Of a stretch of DNA of 64,000 nucleotides, positions 8,575 to 18,073 are shown one piece after another (the stretch's first letter is position 1; the number at the start of each line of letters is the position of its first letter). The translations under genes and the position numbers were made by a program. The stretch comes from Enterococcus malodoratus ATCC 43197. Its GTDB lineage: Bacteria > Bacillota > Bacilli > Lactobacillales > Enterococcaceae. Location of the stretch: contig NZ_KE136483.1 of the NCBI RefSeq assembly GCF_000407185.1, positions 310,001 through 374,000 of the forward strand, given 5' to 3'. Under the pieces are notes generated by a model, which worked only from the letters and a program-made list of their open reading frames with translations, did not search any database and was not told the origin of the DNA.

Positions 8575-9624
8575 TTATGAAGTTTTTAAGTTATTTGGCA
8601 AAAAGATTTTAAAGTTGCTTCCTTTATTCAACGAACTGTTGACTTTGATCGTTCCGTGGTGTAGCTCAACAATTTGTTTTGCTAGAGCAAGACCTAAGCC
8701 ATTTCCTTTAGTTTTTCGGCTGGTATCGCTTTGATAAAATTTATCAAAAATACGATCGGCTACTTCTTTTGTCATGCCGATGCCTTCATCGCTGATAGTT
8801 AGGACTTGCCCGGTCTCTTCATTTTTCAGGTGTACATAGATATTGCTGTTTTTTGGACTGTATTTTATGGCGTTATCCATTAGGTTCAGCCAGACCTGAT
8901 ATAAAAATTCTTCGTTGCCATAGTAATCGGTGCGAGGTAAGTCCAGATCAAGAGTCAGATTCAGCTGCTCCCATTTCGGTTGTAAAAACAAAATCACTTC
9001 GCGAATCTGTTCGTCTAAACGAAAAGGCTGGAAATCAAGGCCTAATCCTTGGTTTTCAAGTTTGCTCAATTTTAAAATATTATCGGTTAAATGAGTCAGC
9101 TGTTGCGTACCATCTAACATGCGTTCTAAGTAAATTTGTCGTTCTTCAGGTGACAGTGCTTCATTTTGCAGTAGTTGAACATAACCTTTAATCGTTGCGA
9201 TAGGCGTTTTGAATTCGTGAGAGACAGTAGAAACAAAATCATTTCGCAACGTTTCAATGCTGCTCAATTCTTTTACCATGACATTAAAATCATGGTAAAG
9301 CTCCTTAACATCTTCCATTTGCTGCTGCTCCTTCAATTGAATCGCAAAGTCACCTTTGGCTACTTTACTCATAGCTTGACGCAAATCACCGATCGGCTGC
9401 AAAATTCGTTTGCCGACAAATACCGACAGAGCTGCTCCGATCACTAGGCTTAGAAAGATAATGAAATAAAAGGGAAACAGGTGTCCCTCTCGTTCTGGAG
9501 CAAGCAATTGGAAATGATTGATCATGAAGAGCAGCCCCACGAAAACCGATAGTACGATTACCATCATCAAAAAGGTGATCGCGACAAAATAGATCCATAA
9601 TTGGGAAAATAATTTTTTTCTCAT
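8575..9624 (-). CDS. Sensor histidine kinase (HAMP-HisKA-HATPase)
   Basis: The 349-residue kinase has two membrane helices (about 11-35 and 51-70) around a short extracellular loop, a HAMP region (71-125), and the phosphoacceptor motif FVSTVSHEFKTPIATIKGY with His136. An N box (NLMDNAIKYS), a G1 motif (DEGIGM near 279-284) and the GNGLGLALAK G2 motif follow. The short extracellular loop suggests intramembrane sensing or sensing through a partner. Its start overlaps the response regulator stop by 4 bp. The ABC transporter encoded divergently is the likely target. Confidence 0.93.
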   Translation of the reverse strand: MRKKLFSQLWIYFVAITFLMMVIVLSVFVGLLFMINHFQLLAPEREGHLFPFYFIIFLSLVIGAALSVFVGKRILQPIGDLRQAMSKVAKGDFAIQLKEQQQMEDVKELYHDFNVMVKELSSIETLRNDFVSTVSHEFKTPIATIKGYVQLLQNEALSPEERQIYLERMLDGTQQLTHLTDNILKLSKLENQGLGLDFQPFRLDEQIREVILFLQPKWEQLNLTLDLDLPRTDYYGNEEFLYQVWLNLMDNAIKYSPKNSNIYVHLKNEETGQVLTISDEGIGMTKEVADRIFDKFYQSDTSRKTKGNGLGLALAKQIVELHHGTIKVNSSLNKGSNFKIFLPNNLKTS

Positions 9625-10295
9625 GAGTAGATAACCGCCTTATAGCCCAAACCGCGAATTGTCTCAATAGAGAAATCGGGATTATTTTCTAAGCGTGTGC
9701 GCAGCCGTTTGATATGAACATCGATCGTTCGTTCATCGGTATCGGAATCTAGTCCCCATATCTCATCCATTAATTGTTGGCGAGTAAAAATTTTGTTGGG
9801 ATAGGCCAGTAATTTATATAAGAGGAGAAATTCTTTTTGCGGCAGCGTTTCCGTTTGATCAGAAGTTTTAATTTGATACGTCTCTTGATCCAATCGGGTA
9901 TTTCCGACAATCAATTCTTTTGTATGAACGATTTGAGCACGCCGCAATAAAGCGTCTACCCGTAAAATCATTTCATTTACATCGATTGGCTTCACCATAT
10001 AGTCATCCACACCAATTGTAAACCCGCGTTTTTTATCTTCAAAAGAATCCTTTGCAGTGATAAATAAAATAGGAAGATCATAATCTGCTTCGCGTAAACT
10101 TTCTGCTAGTTCATAACCATCCATGTCCGGCATCATGATATCGCTGATGATCAAGTCAATAAATTGTTTATCTAAAAGTTCTAGAGCCTCTACACCGTTC
10201 ATCGTACGAAATACTTCGAAGCGTTCATTCTTTAAGGCGGATTGATAAAGTAATGATAAGTTTTCATCATCTTCTACGATAAGTATTCGATTCAT
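9621..10295 (-). CDS. OmpR/PhoB-family response regulator
   Basis: A 224-residue regulator with a receiver domain (acidic D9-D10, phosphoacceptor D52, conserved T80 and K102) and a C-terminal winged helix with the motif DERTIDVHIKRLRTRLE. It forms a two-gene operon with the kinase through a 4-bp overlap. AAAGGAGGGC precedes the ATG. The divergent MacB-like transporter gene starts 130 bp away, so the shared intergenic region is its most likely binding site. Confidence 0.93.
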   Translation of the reverse strand: MNRILIVEDDENLSLLYQSALKNERFEVFRTMNGVEALELLDKQFIDLIISDIMMPDMDGYELAESLREADYDLPILFITAKDSFEDKKRGFTIGVDDYMVKPIDVNEMILRVDALLRRAQIVHTKELIVGNTRLDQETYQIKTSDQTETLPQKEFLLLYKLLAYPNKIFTRQQLMDEIWGLDSDTDERTIDVHIKRLRTRLENNPDFSIETIRGLGYKAVIYS

Positions 10296-10425
10296 TTGCG
10301 TTGCCCTCCTTTTTGCTCAATAATAATAGCAAATCACTGTGAACCTACTATGAATTTTTGTTCATTTTGAGTTAATAATGCCATGCTATCTTGGCAAAGT
10401 AAACTAAGAGAAAAAGGGTGACGCA

Positions 10426-12774
10426 ATGTTAGAACTAAAAGACATAAAAAAACATTACCATGTGGGTGATACGACCACGAAGGCTTTGGACGGCGTATCA
10501 GTTGCATTTCGTCGACAAGAATTTGTTGCGATTTTAGGAGCCAGCGGTTCTGGTAAAACGACGATGCTGAATGTGATCGGTGGATTAGACAACTACGACT
10601 CCGGTGATATGATAATCGACGGAAAATCAACGAAGACATTTAAAGATGCCGATTGGGATGCTTATCGAAATAATTCCATTGGGTTTGTCTTCCAAAGTTA
10701 TAACTTGATTGGTCATCTAGGCATTATCGATAATGTGGAACTTGGAATGACGTTGAGCGGTGTCTCAAAAGAAGAAAAAAATCAACGAGCAGAAGATGCA
10801 TTGCGCCGAGTAGGTTTGGCAGATCATATGCACAAAAAACCGAATCAGCTTTCTGGTGGACAAATGCAGCGGGTGGCGATCGCGCGGGCGTTAGCAAATG
10901 ATCCTGATATTTTACTCTGTGACGAACCAACAGGAGCCTTGGACACTGAGACGAGTGTTCAAATTATGAATTTGATTCAAGAACTATCAAAAGAAAAATT
11001 AGTCATCATGGTTACTCATAATCCAACACTGGCGAATGAGTATGCTGATCGAATCATCGAGTTTTCTGATGGTCGTATTATGAATGATTCCCATCCCCAC
11101 ATTGAAGGTGAGAAGGGTGAGCAATTTCAATTAAAGAGAACCAAAATGAAATTCATGACGGCCTTGAAACTATCCTTCAACAACTTGCGGACCAAAAAGG
11201 GGCGGACGTTCTTAACAGCATTTGCCTCCAGTATTGGGATTATCAGCATTGGGATCGTTCTTTCATTATCGAGTGGATTCCAAAAGCAAATTGATAGTAC
11301 GCAGGCTGAAACGATGGCAAAGTATCCGATCACGATTTCAAAAACAACGACGGATCAAACGGCCAATCGAAATCAAGCGCTGGGTTCTGATAAGGCAAGT
11401 AAAACAAGTAATGAGAACAAAAACAATATAGTTGCGAAAATCAGCGATGAAGACAAAGCGCAGCATACGAATAAGCTCAATCAAGATTACGTTGATTATA
11501 TTAATAAGATTGATCCAAAATTAAGTAATAATATTGGCTTTACACGTGTAGTGGGAATGAATCTTTTGCGTGATGTGGATGGTGATGTGAAGCCGGTCAA
11601 ATTATCCAACGAAGCACCAGACAGCGGTCCATCAATGATGAGTGCGATGTCTAGTATGACCGGCATGGGTGTTTCTTCTTTCCCAACACAGTTAGATAAA
11701 AGTTCTGGCAATTTTCTAGAGGATAATTATAAATTATTATCAGGCGCTTATCCAAAAGCGAACACGGATGTCGTGTTGATTGTCGATGCGAATAACAGTA
11801 CTAACATCAATTCATTGAAAAATCTTGGTTTTGATATCAAGGATGGCGACAAATTAGATTTTGACAAAATTATTGGTACGGAATTTAAATTGATCAACAA
11901 TAATGAATACTATTCAAAATTACCAACAGGAAATTTTATTCCAAATAATGATTACAAGGCTATGTACGATAACGCCAACAATGATGTTTTAAAGATTTCA
12001 GGAATCTTGCGTGTGAAGAGCTCATCAACGATGAATCTTTTGGCACCGGGAATTGCCTATAGCAATGAGCTAACCTCTAAAATCGTTAACGACAATGAAA
12101 ACTCAGAGATCGTCAAAGCACAAAGAGATGTAAACACAAATGTGATGACGAATGAAGCGTTAGATGATACAACGAAGGAAAGCACGATTGCTTATTTAGG
12201 CGGAGATAGTATTCCAAGCAGCATTATGATCTATCCAAACAACTACAAGGACAAAGAACAAATCTTGAGTTACTTGGATGATTATAATAAGGGCAAGAAA
12301 AAAGAAGACAAAATTATTTACACCGACTTAGCAGGAACGATGACTGAGTTGACTGGCGGATTGATGGATGCGATCACCTATGTCCTAGTAGCTTTCGCCG
12401 GAATCTCATTAGTGACTAGTATGATCATGATTGGTATCATCACTTATACGTCAGTGATTGAACGGACGAAAGAAATCGGGGTCTTGAAGGCCTTAGGAGC
12501 ACGGAAAAAAGATATTACGCGTGTGTTTGATGCAGAAACCTGTATTTTGGGTGTCGCTTCGGGGACATTGGGCGTAGTCATTGCTTACTTGGCGACTTTC
12601 CCAATCAATGCGATTTTGTATAACATGACCGAGCTGAAAAATGTTGCGCAGCTAAATCCGGTTCACGGCATCATTTTGATTGTCGTATCAACCGTATTGA
12701 CAATGATTGGCGGACATATCCCAGCGAAAATGGCAGCGAAGAAAGATGCCGCTATTGCATTACGAGCAGAATAA
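10426..12774 (+). CDS. Fused ABC transporter ATP-binding/permease protein (MacB/YtrE-FtsX type)
   Basis: This 782-residue protein joins an ABC ATPase (residues 1-225) to an FtsX/MacB-type permease. Walker A is GASGSGKTT (38-46), the signature is LSGGQMQRVAIARAL and Walker B is ILLCDEPTGALD. After a helix near 250-280 comes a large extracytoplasmic domain rich in N, D, S and T (about 285-640), then three C-terminal helices with SVIERTKEIGVLKALGA. Such fusions act in export of, or defence against, antimicrobial peptides and envelope stress. The divergent kinase and regulator probably control it. AAAAGGGTG precedes the ATG. Confidence 0.9.
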   Translation: MLELKDIKKHYHVGDTTTKALDGVSVAFRRQEFVAILGASGSGKTTMLNVIGGLDNYDSGDMIIDGKSTKTFKDADWDAYRNNSIGFVFQSYNLIGHLGIIDNVELGMTLSGVSKEEKNQRAEDALRRVGLADHMHKKPNQLSGGQMQRVAIARALANDPDILLCDEPTGALDTETSVQIMNLIQELSKEKLVIMVTHNPTLANEYADRIIEFSDGRIMNDSHPHIEGEKGEQFQLKRTKMKFMTALKLSFNNLRTKKGRTFLTAFASSIGIISIGIVLSLSSGFQKQIDSTQAETMAKYPITISKTTTDQTANRNQALGSDKASKTSNENKNNIVAKISDEDKAQHTNKLNQDYVDYINKIDPKLSNNIGFTRVVGMNLLRDVDGDVKPVKLSNEAPDSGPSMMSAMSSMTGMGVSSFPTQLDKSSGNFLEDNYKLLSGAYPKANTDVVLIVDANNSTNINSLKNLGFDIKDGDKLDFDKIIGTEFKLINNNEYYSKLPTGNFIPNNDYKAMYDNANNDVLKISGILRVKSSSTMNLLAPGIAYSNELTSKIVNDNENSEIVKAQRDVNTNVMTNEALDDTTKESTIAYLGGDSIPSSIMIYPNNYKDKEQILSYLDDYNKGKKKEDKIIYTDLAGTMTELTGGLMDAITYVLVAFAGISLVTSMIMIGIITYTSVIERTKEIGVLKALGARKKDITRVFDAETCILGVASGTLGVVIAYLATFPINAILYNMTELKNVAQLNPVHGIILIVVSTVLTMIGGHIPAKMAAKKDAAIALRAE

Positions 12775-12778
12775 AAGA

Positions 12779-12811
12779 AATCGAGCAGAGAATTCTCTGC
12801 TCGATTTTTTG
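12779..12811 (+). terminator. Terminator of the ABC transporter gene
   Basis: ATCGAGCAGAG and CTCTGCTCGAT form a near-perfect palindromic hairpin around AATT, followed by six T. It starts six bases after the stop codon. Confidence 0.9.
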
Positions 12812-12844
12812 AATCCATTTTTCGTAGTTCTATAATTAGAAAAA

Positions 12845-14038
12845 CTATCCAACAAAAAAATAGTTAATGACAGCTAATGCAACGAAACCTAAAGTGATCA
12901 GTCCGCAGATGAAAAGGTGTAGACGTTTATTCATTAGGGCAACGGCAATGAATTCCCGCAAAAAAGCATTCGGTAAATAATAGCGGGCAGTTTTTGAACC
13001 AATGCCATCAATTTTCAGTCCAACATCTTCTGCGTACATTCCAGCTCTGAAAATATGGTAGTTGTTCGAGGTAAATATAGCATGGTAACCGGAAGGTTTT
13101 TCACGTTCCATGATCTCTTTACTAAAGCGCATATTTTCGAGTGTGTTCGTAGATTGAGCTTCCATAAGGATATCTTCAGCAGGAATTCCTTGCTCCAACG
13201 CATATTCCCGCATCGCTTGGGACTCAGGAACCTTTTCATCTGCCCCTTGTCCGCCAGACATTAAAAGTTGTGGCGGAGATAATGTTTCTTCGCTTTGTTT
13301 GCGATAAAATTGGATTGCACGGTCAATGCGTTTTGCTAACAAGGGAGTGACTTTTTCCCCATTAATTAAACCAGCACCTAAGACAATAATGAAGTCTTGA
13401 TTATATTTTGGATGATTGAACTGGTAGAGTAATGAAATCGATAGAAAATTCCAAAATACGATAAAGAAATAAACTGCGATAGTTGTCGGAATCGACAACA
13501 GGATGACGGACCAGTTTGGTAAAATTTTTGGTCCGAAGCTCTGCAAGATAATCAGTGCAATAATCGCCAGCCCTAAAATCAGGGTTAATAGATTAGGAAG
13601 TTTACGCGACTCATGCCGCAGAACAATAAAGCTGTTCCCAATCAGAAATATAATTGCTGCATATAATCCAAATAAAATCGTTACTAAGAACAAGATCAGT
13701 AAAACAGCGAGAATTCCCGCACCAATCAATGAACTAGAAGTTGCTGTAACAAGACCTACGTATCCCATAAAACTGATCAGGAAAAGATTGAGCAGCCATC
13801 CATTCCGTAGGCGACATTTTTCTTTGAAATAGAAAAAACAGAATAGTGAAAAAAACAAGAGCGGAATCAAAATGAAAAAGGTTTTCTTTTGAATCTCAAT
13901 CGCACAAAAGTATAAAACCAAAAATATTCCCGTCCACATTGAAAAATAGCGAAGTTTCTTATGTCTAAAGCGAACCAGTAAACCAATCAAAATAATAAAA
14001 TAAATGGCTAAAGCAAGTAAATCTCGTTGTATGTCCAT
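12845..14038 (-). CDS. YdcF-like (DUF218) membrane protein
   Basis: The first 210 of 397 residues contain about six membrane helices; the remainder is a DUF218/YdcF domain beginning FIIVLGAGLINGEKVTPLLAKR, with LLMSGGQGADEKVPESQAM and TSNNYHIFRAGM and ending with a further membrane helix. E. coli relatives ElyC and SanA act in envelope precursor metabolism and barrier function; YdcF binds S-adenosylmethionine. The exact role here is unknown. AAAGGTGTGATG precedes the start. Confidence 0.8.
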   Translation of the reverse strand: MDIQRDLLALAIYFIILIGLLVRFRHKKLRYFSMWTGIFLVLYFCAIEIQKKTFFILIPLLFFSLFCFFYFKEKCRLRNGWLLNLFLISFMGYVGLVTATSSSLIGAGILAVLLILFLVTILFGLYAAIIFLIGNSFIVLRHESRKLPNLLTLILGLAIIALIILQSFGPKILPNWSVILLSIPTTIAVYFFIVFWNFLSISLLYQFNHPKYNQDFIIVLGAGLINGEKVTPLLAKRIDRAIQFYRKQSEETLSPPQLLMSGGQGADEKVPESQAMREYALEQGIPAEDILMEAQSTNTLENMRFSKEIMEREKPSGYHAIFTSNNYHIFRAGMYAEDVGLKIDGIGSKTARYYLPNAFLREFIAVALMNKRLHLFICGLITLGFVALAVINYFFVG

Positions 14039-14200
14039 TCCATCACACCTTTTTATATATTCTTTAGGGTTAAGTCTCCTGCCAATTCAGCAGTATCTTT
14101 CTTTGATAGTATAGCAAATAAAATGAGAAACACGCAGTTAAGAACTATTAGTTGGTTTTCTTGTAGAAGATTAGTAAAATTATGGGGAGGAGGAATGCGG

Positions 14201-14686
14201 ATGGAAATCAAAGGAGTCGATCGTGTTGATTTGCCGACATTTTTTGTAATTGGTAAAGAAGGACGTGGATTAGCAGAAGATGGGCCATCGTGGGTTCCGT
14301 TATTATGGGACCAAATGAATACCCATTTTGAAGAGTTGATTGAACTTTTAGCAGGACAAGAGATGAAGGATCTGCATTTATGGGGATTAATGAGTGATGG
14401 TGAACATTGGTTGGAACCGTGGCAGCAAGAGGGACGCTATCTTGCAGGCGTCCAAGTACCGGAGACAGCAGAGGCACCTGATGGTTGGGTACGGTGGGAA
14501 ATCCCGCCAATGAGTTATCTGACAGTCAAGGCCAGTGCAGAAAAAATTGAAGATGCGACCAACCTAATGTTAGGAGAAATTTTTCCTCTAGAACAAGTAG
14601 AACTTGCAGGTGCAATTCATGAACATTATTTACCGCATTTTGCGGAGGGAGAAGTCGAATTATATTTTCCTTTCAAAGCAAAATAA
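14201..14686 (+). CDS. GyrI-like/effector-binding domain protein
   Basis: A 161-residue soluble protein. The frame is open back to 14027, but the strong GGGGAGGAGG site at 14184-14193 places the start at the second ATG (14201). Segments such as DLPTFFVIGKEGRG near the N-terminus, YLAGVQVPE in the middle and PPMSYLTVKASAE resemble the GyrI-like/AraC effector-binding (SOUL-like) fold, which binds small molecules. It has no DNA-binding domain of its own. Similar standalone domains occur in Firmicutes with unknown ligand. Confidence 0.6.
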   Translation: MEIKGVDRVDLPTFFVIGKEGRGLAEDGPSWVPLLWDQMNTHFEELIELLAGQEMKDLHLWGLMSDGEHWLEPWQQEGRYLAGVQVPETAEAPDGWVRWEIPPMSYLTVKASAEKIEDATNLMLGEIFPLEQVELAGAIHEHYLPHFAEGEVELYFPFKAK

Positions 14687-14717
14687 AAAACTTTCGACTC
14701 GAGTCGAAAGTTTTTTT
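14685..14717. terminator. Bidirectional terminator between convergent genes
   Basis: AAAAAACTTTCGACTC pairs with GAGTCGAAAGTTTTTT without a loop beyond the central bases, giving T-runs on both strands. It serves the GyrI-like gene and, from the other side, the D,D-carboxypeptidase gene whose stop is at 14751. Confidence 0.85.
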
Positions 14718-14750
14718 ATTTATCTTGTCCAATACACTAGACTTTCAAAG

Positions 14751-16043
14751 TTATGCGAATAAGCTAGTGATTTTTTGCCAGATCAGTTCAAAGGTATTGG
14801 CCTTTTCAACTTCATTATTTGTTACAAGATCGGTTGTAGCACCTTCACCTTTTTGAACATAACCTAAAGTGTCTTGAGCTAATGAAACACTGACAGTACC
14901 AATTTTTTCGTTTTTGTGAACAGGTGCGATGATGGCATTGTTATCTAACAAGGACTGATCTAATGTTGTTTTGATCGTCAGATTAGTTGGATCCATATCG
15001 CTTCGTACCCAAAGTTTTACAGGTTTCTCCATGGCCAAGGAAACAGTTTTCTGTTTACCTTCAGTGACTTTTAAGCTCTTTTTATCGGTGGGAGTTTGTC
15101 CTGCGGCGGTTACATCCTGCTGACTCCAATTATTCAAACAGTAATCCATTAATTTATTTGTTTCTGCAAATCGTGCATTTTCATCATTGTCCTGGTTTAG
15201 AGCATTCAGAATCACGGTGATGACACGGCGCCCGTCCTTTTGAATCGTACCGACAAAACATGCCCCGGCTAAATCGGTGGTCCCAGTTTTTAATCCATCT
15301 ACGCCTTCTTTATAATTAGGACCATCAAATAGCATGACGTTCCAATTTTTCATCTCATCAGGTTGAGAAGTGTTTGGCGCGAAAGTTTTTTCGGTGATTT
15401 TAGAAGTTTCTAAAACCTCAGGGAAATCTTTGATCAAGTGTTGGGCAACGATCGCTACATCACGAGCAGACATCAAGTTTTCATCGTTTTCTTGGGTGCC
15501 TGGGTAAACGTGCTCACCAAGATAAACATTACTTAATCCAGAAGCATTAATGATAGTTGCGTCTTTAATATCCCATTTTGTAAGTTGTTCACGCATTTGA
15601 TTTACAAAAGTATGCTCACTTCCAGCAATTAATTCAGCCAGAGCGACTGCACATGCGTTGGCTGACTGGACGATCATGGCTTCGAAAAGATCTTTAACAG
15701 TGTATTTTTGCCCACGTACTAACGTAACATTTGATAAATCAGGGACGGTGCTCAATTTTTCAGCGTACTCCGAGATCGGTACTTCTTGCTCCCAAGAAAT
15801 TTTCTGCTGCTTGATTGCATCTAAAACGAGGTATGCCGTAATCGTTTTAGTGATGGAAGCAATGCCTTTTGGGGTGTCCCCATCCTGGTTGAAAAATACT
15901 TTTCCCGAGTCAGCGTCAATGGCGTATCCTGCATTCGCATTGACAGAAAATTCATCTGCCGCATGGGCGGTGATTCCTATGAGACTTTGGAAAAAAATTA
16001 CTAGGACAACCAAAACGAGGGGAAATCTTTTCTTTTTATTCAT
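14751..16043 (-). CDS. dacA: D-alanyl-D-alanine carboxypeptidase (penicillin-binding protein, DacA type)
   Basis: This 430-residue protein trims the terminal D-Ala from peptidoglycan pentapeptides. It has a signal peptide (residues 1-28, ending AHAAD) and the three serine-peptidase motifs: SITK (S of the SxxK), SAN within MIVQSANACAVALAE, and LKTGTT. The beta-rich C-terminal PBP5 domain and a short amphipathic tail (KANTFELIWQKITSLF) for membrane association follow. AAAGGAG precedes the start. It appears monocistronic. Confidence 0.92.
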   Translation of the reverse strand: MNKKKRFPLVLVVLVIFFQSLIGITAHAADEFSVNANAGYAIDADSGKVFFNQDGDTPKGIASITKTITAYLVLDAIKQQKISWEQEVPISEYAEKLSTVPDLSNVTLVRGQKYTVKDLFEAMIVQSANACAVALAELIAGSEHTFVNQMREQLTKWDIKDATIINASGLSNVYLGEHVYPGTQENDENLMSARDVAIVAQHLIKDFPEVLETSKITEKTFAPNTSQPDEMKNWNVMLFDGPNYKEGVDGLKTGTTDLAGACFVGTIQKDGRRVITVILNALNQDNDENARFAETNKLMDYCLNNWSQQDVTAAGQTPTDKKSLKVTEGKQKTVSLAMEKPVKLWVRSDMDPTNLTIKTTLDQSLLDNNAIIAPVHKNEKIGTVSVSLAQDTLGYVQKGEGATTDLVTNNEVEKANTFELIWQKITSLFA

Positions 16044-16186
16044 TGATGGGCTCCTTTATTTCTATTAACCCCAAAAGTTTAGCAAAATCATAGGGTGAAT
16101 TCAAGAAAATACATGAAAACACCAGAGTTTTTCATTAGTTTTGAAAGACTCCGGTGCATAGTGATAACATTTTTTATTTTATTTAC

Positions 16187-16978
16187 TTAAAAACTGCGTC
16201 CGCCGCCGCCAAATGTTCCGCCACCACTGGAGTTTGTAGTGCTGCCACCTCCACCACCGCCATTATTGGAAGGTTTCGGGATACGGCGAGTTGTGACGAA
16301 AGAATTAACCAACTGATCCTGACGTTCAATCAGGTCTAATTGAGCATTTTGCCGGTAGGGGTAACGATAAGTGCCAGTTTTTAATTGATAGCGCAAGCGT
16401 ACAGAGATGAAGAAACCGATTGCTGCCACCGCTGCAACGATTAAGCCAATCGTAAATTCAAGCGGAGTGATGGATTTGTAATAAGTAACTTTACCAGTCT
16501 TTTCATCAATTCGATACGAACCGCTTGGGACTCCGTCATCAACAAAATCTTTTGCGTTAGACAAGTAATCTGCACTGGCCTGATAATAGTTGCCATCCTT
16601 CATAGCCGCTTCCACATCGTCTAATAGCCTATCCCGCCGTTTATCAGTCACATAGTCAATCATGTTCCCGGATGTGGATAGATAAATTTCCCGCTGGTTC
16701 ATATCTAATAAAAGCAGGGCTCCGTTATTATCTTTTCCGACACGAGCCTTTAGTTGAGTATTCGCAAATTCTCGAGGTTCCTCTGTATTGGTATTAGTTG
16801 TTAAGATAAAAACCTGGCCTTTAATTTTCTGATTGATCGCATCAGCCTGTTTTGAGAGTTCTGTTCGTTCTTCTGGCGATAACAAATTTGCTTGGTCGTC
16901 TACTGTATCTGAAGCGGCCAAAACTTTCAACGGGTTAAAGAGCGCTAAAAAGCCTAAAACTAAGAGGATTTTTTTCAT
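16187..16978 (-). CDS. ydjH: TPM-domain membrane protein, YdjH/YgcG-like
   Basis: A 263-residue protein with signal peptide (1-22), a TPM domain (about 24-150, starting DTVDDQANLLSPEE), one membrane helix (about 174-193), and a glycine/serine-rich tail ending GGGTFGGGGRSF, as in YgcG-like proteins. In Bacillus subtilis YdjH works with YdjG and YdjI in a membrane-stress complex that recruits a PspA homologue. Here it is the last gene of a three-gene operon and overlaps the zinc-ribbon gene by 4 bp. Confidence 0.8.
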   Translation of the reverse strand: MKKILLVLGFLALFNPLKVLAASDTVDDQANLLSPEERTELSKQADAINQKIKGQVFILTTNTNTEEPREFANTQLKARVGKDNNGALLLLDMNQREIYLSTSGNMIDYVTDKRRDRLLDDVEAAMKDGNYYQASADYLSNAKDFVDDGVPSGSYRIDEKTGKVTYYKSITPLEFTIGLIVAAVAAIGFFISVRLRYQLKTGTYRYPYRQNAQLDLIERQDQLVNSFVTTRRIPKPSNNGGGGGGSTTNSSGGGTFGGGGRSF

Positions 16979-18045
16979 AGAAAATACCCCACGATCATTG
17001 CTATTATCATAATTACGGCGAAAATTCCACCGGAGAATAAGCCTAAGCGTTTATTGCTGATAGGGAGTATCCCGCTGACTTTGCCGGTTTGTCCATTCAT
17101 CGCGTAATAATAAGTTTTGTTTGACGCATCTTGGTAGGTTACCAGCCAAACAGGTAACAGCATGTAATGGTTGTCTTGCTTTTCAACATCAACTGATTGG
17201 CTGCTAGGTGTAAACGTTGTGTAGCCAGAAACCGTATCGCGTAACAAATCTTCCGTATATTCGGTCAGTTCATGATCAATTTGTTCAGCGAGATCTTTGA
17301 TTTCAATATCGCGTTTTTCCGCTTGAAACCCAGACAAGTATTCTGTGTGAAAATCCACGGCCTGATCGATTGGGAACGGCTGTACGCCTTCCACCATTTT
17401 TTGCTGTAGATTTTTTTTCAACGCATTTTTGGTCAGATGTTGGATTTTGGCTTTACCTTTGCGAAAAATTTGATAAACTTTCGTTTCAGTATATTCAATT
17501 TCTCCCACGATCCAGACACGTAATGAAGTCCCTTTGCCGGTTAGGTTACCATCGGTTTCAGCATCAACTACCCAATAGGGAAAATAAACACCTGTCATTT
17601 TTTCAATTTGCTGTTCGTTAAAAAAATCTTTCGGGATGAATCGTTTCTTTTGTGTCCATGCTAAAAAATCAGCAACAGCCTTTTTTCGATCAATCTTAAA
17701 AGGCAAGACCTTGTTAGGTAAAAACTCTCCAGTCAAACGTCCTGACAGTACGACAGGGTTATGACAGAAGTAACAATAGGTGGCGGCGGTGGTGTGATCG
17801 GTAACAATTTGAGCGCCGCAACTGGGACAGAGAAAGAGGTCAACGTCATCGCTGCCCGTCTTTTCTGAACTAACAGTTTCTGTTTGTGCATCCGCAGTTG
17901 GATCTGCATTCTTGGCTTCAAATTTTTCGATATCTTCCACAGTAAAAATGCTCAAGCAATAATCACAATGAAATTTTTGATCACTTGGATTAAATGTTAA
18001 AGGACCGCCGCAGTTGGGACAATGATGTGTTAATACATCTGCCAT
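16975..18045 (-). CDS. ydjG: Zinc-ribbon membrane protein, YdjG-like
   Basis: The 356-residue protein begins with a TFIIB-type zinc ribbon (HCPNCGG...HCDYC, residues 8-30) and has a second cysteine pair set (CPSCGAQI...CYFCHNP, about 73-96). A long soluble region follows, and a single hydrophobic helix sits at the C-terminus (about 334-354). This layout matches YdjG of the B. subtilis ydjFGHI operon. An AGGAGGAG-type site precedes the ATG; the SPFH gene lies 28 bp upstream. Confidence 0.78.
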   Translation of the reverse strand: MADVLTHHCPNCGGPLTFNPSDQKFHCDYCLSIFTVEDIEKFEAKNADPTADAQTETVSSEKTGSDDVDLFLCPSCGAQIVTDHTTAATYCYFCHNPVVLSGRLTGEFLPNKVLPFKIDRKKAVADFLAWTQKKRFIPKDFFNEQQIEKMTGVYFPYWVVDAETDGNLTGKGTSLRVWIVGEIEYTETKVYQIFRKGKAKIQHLTKNALKKNLQQKMVEGVQPFPIDQAVDFHTEYLSGFQAEKRDIEIKDLAEQIDHELTEYTEDLLRDTVSGYTTFTPSSQSVDVEKQDNHYMLLPVWLVTYQDASNKTYYYAMNGQTGKVSGILPISNKRLGLFSGGIFAVIMIIAMIVGYFL

Positions 18046-18073
18046 TTGCAGGCTCCTCCTAATTCGTAATAGT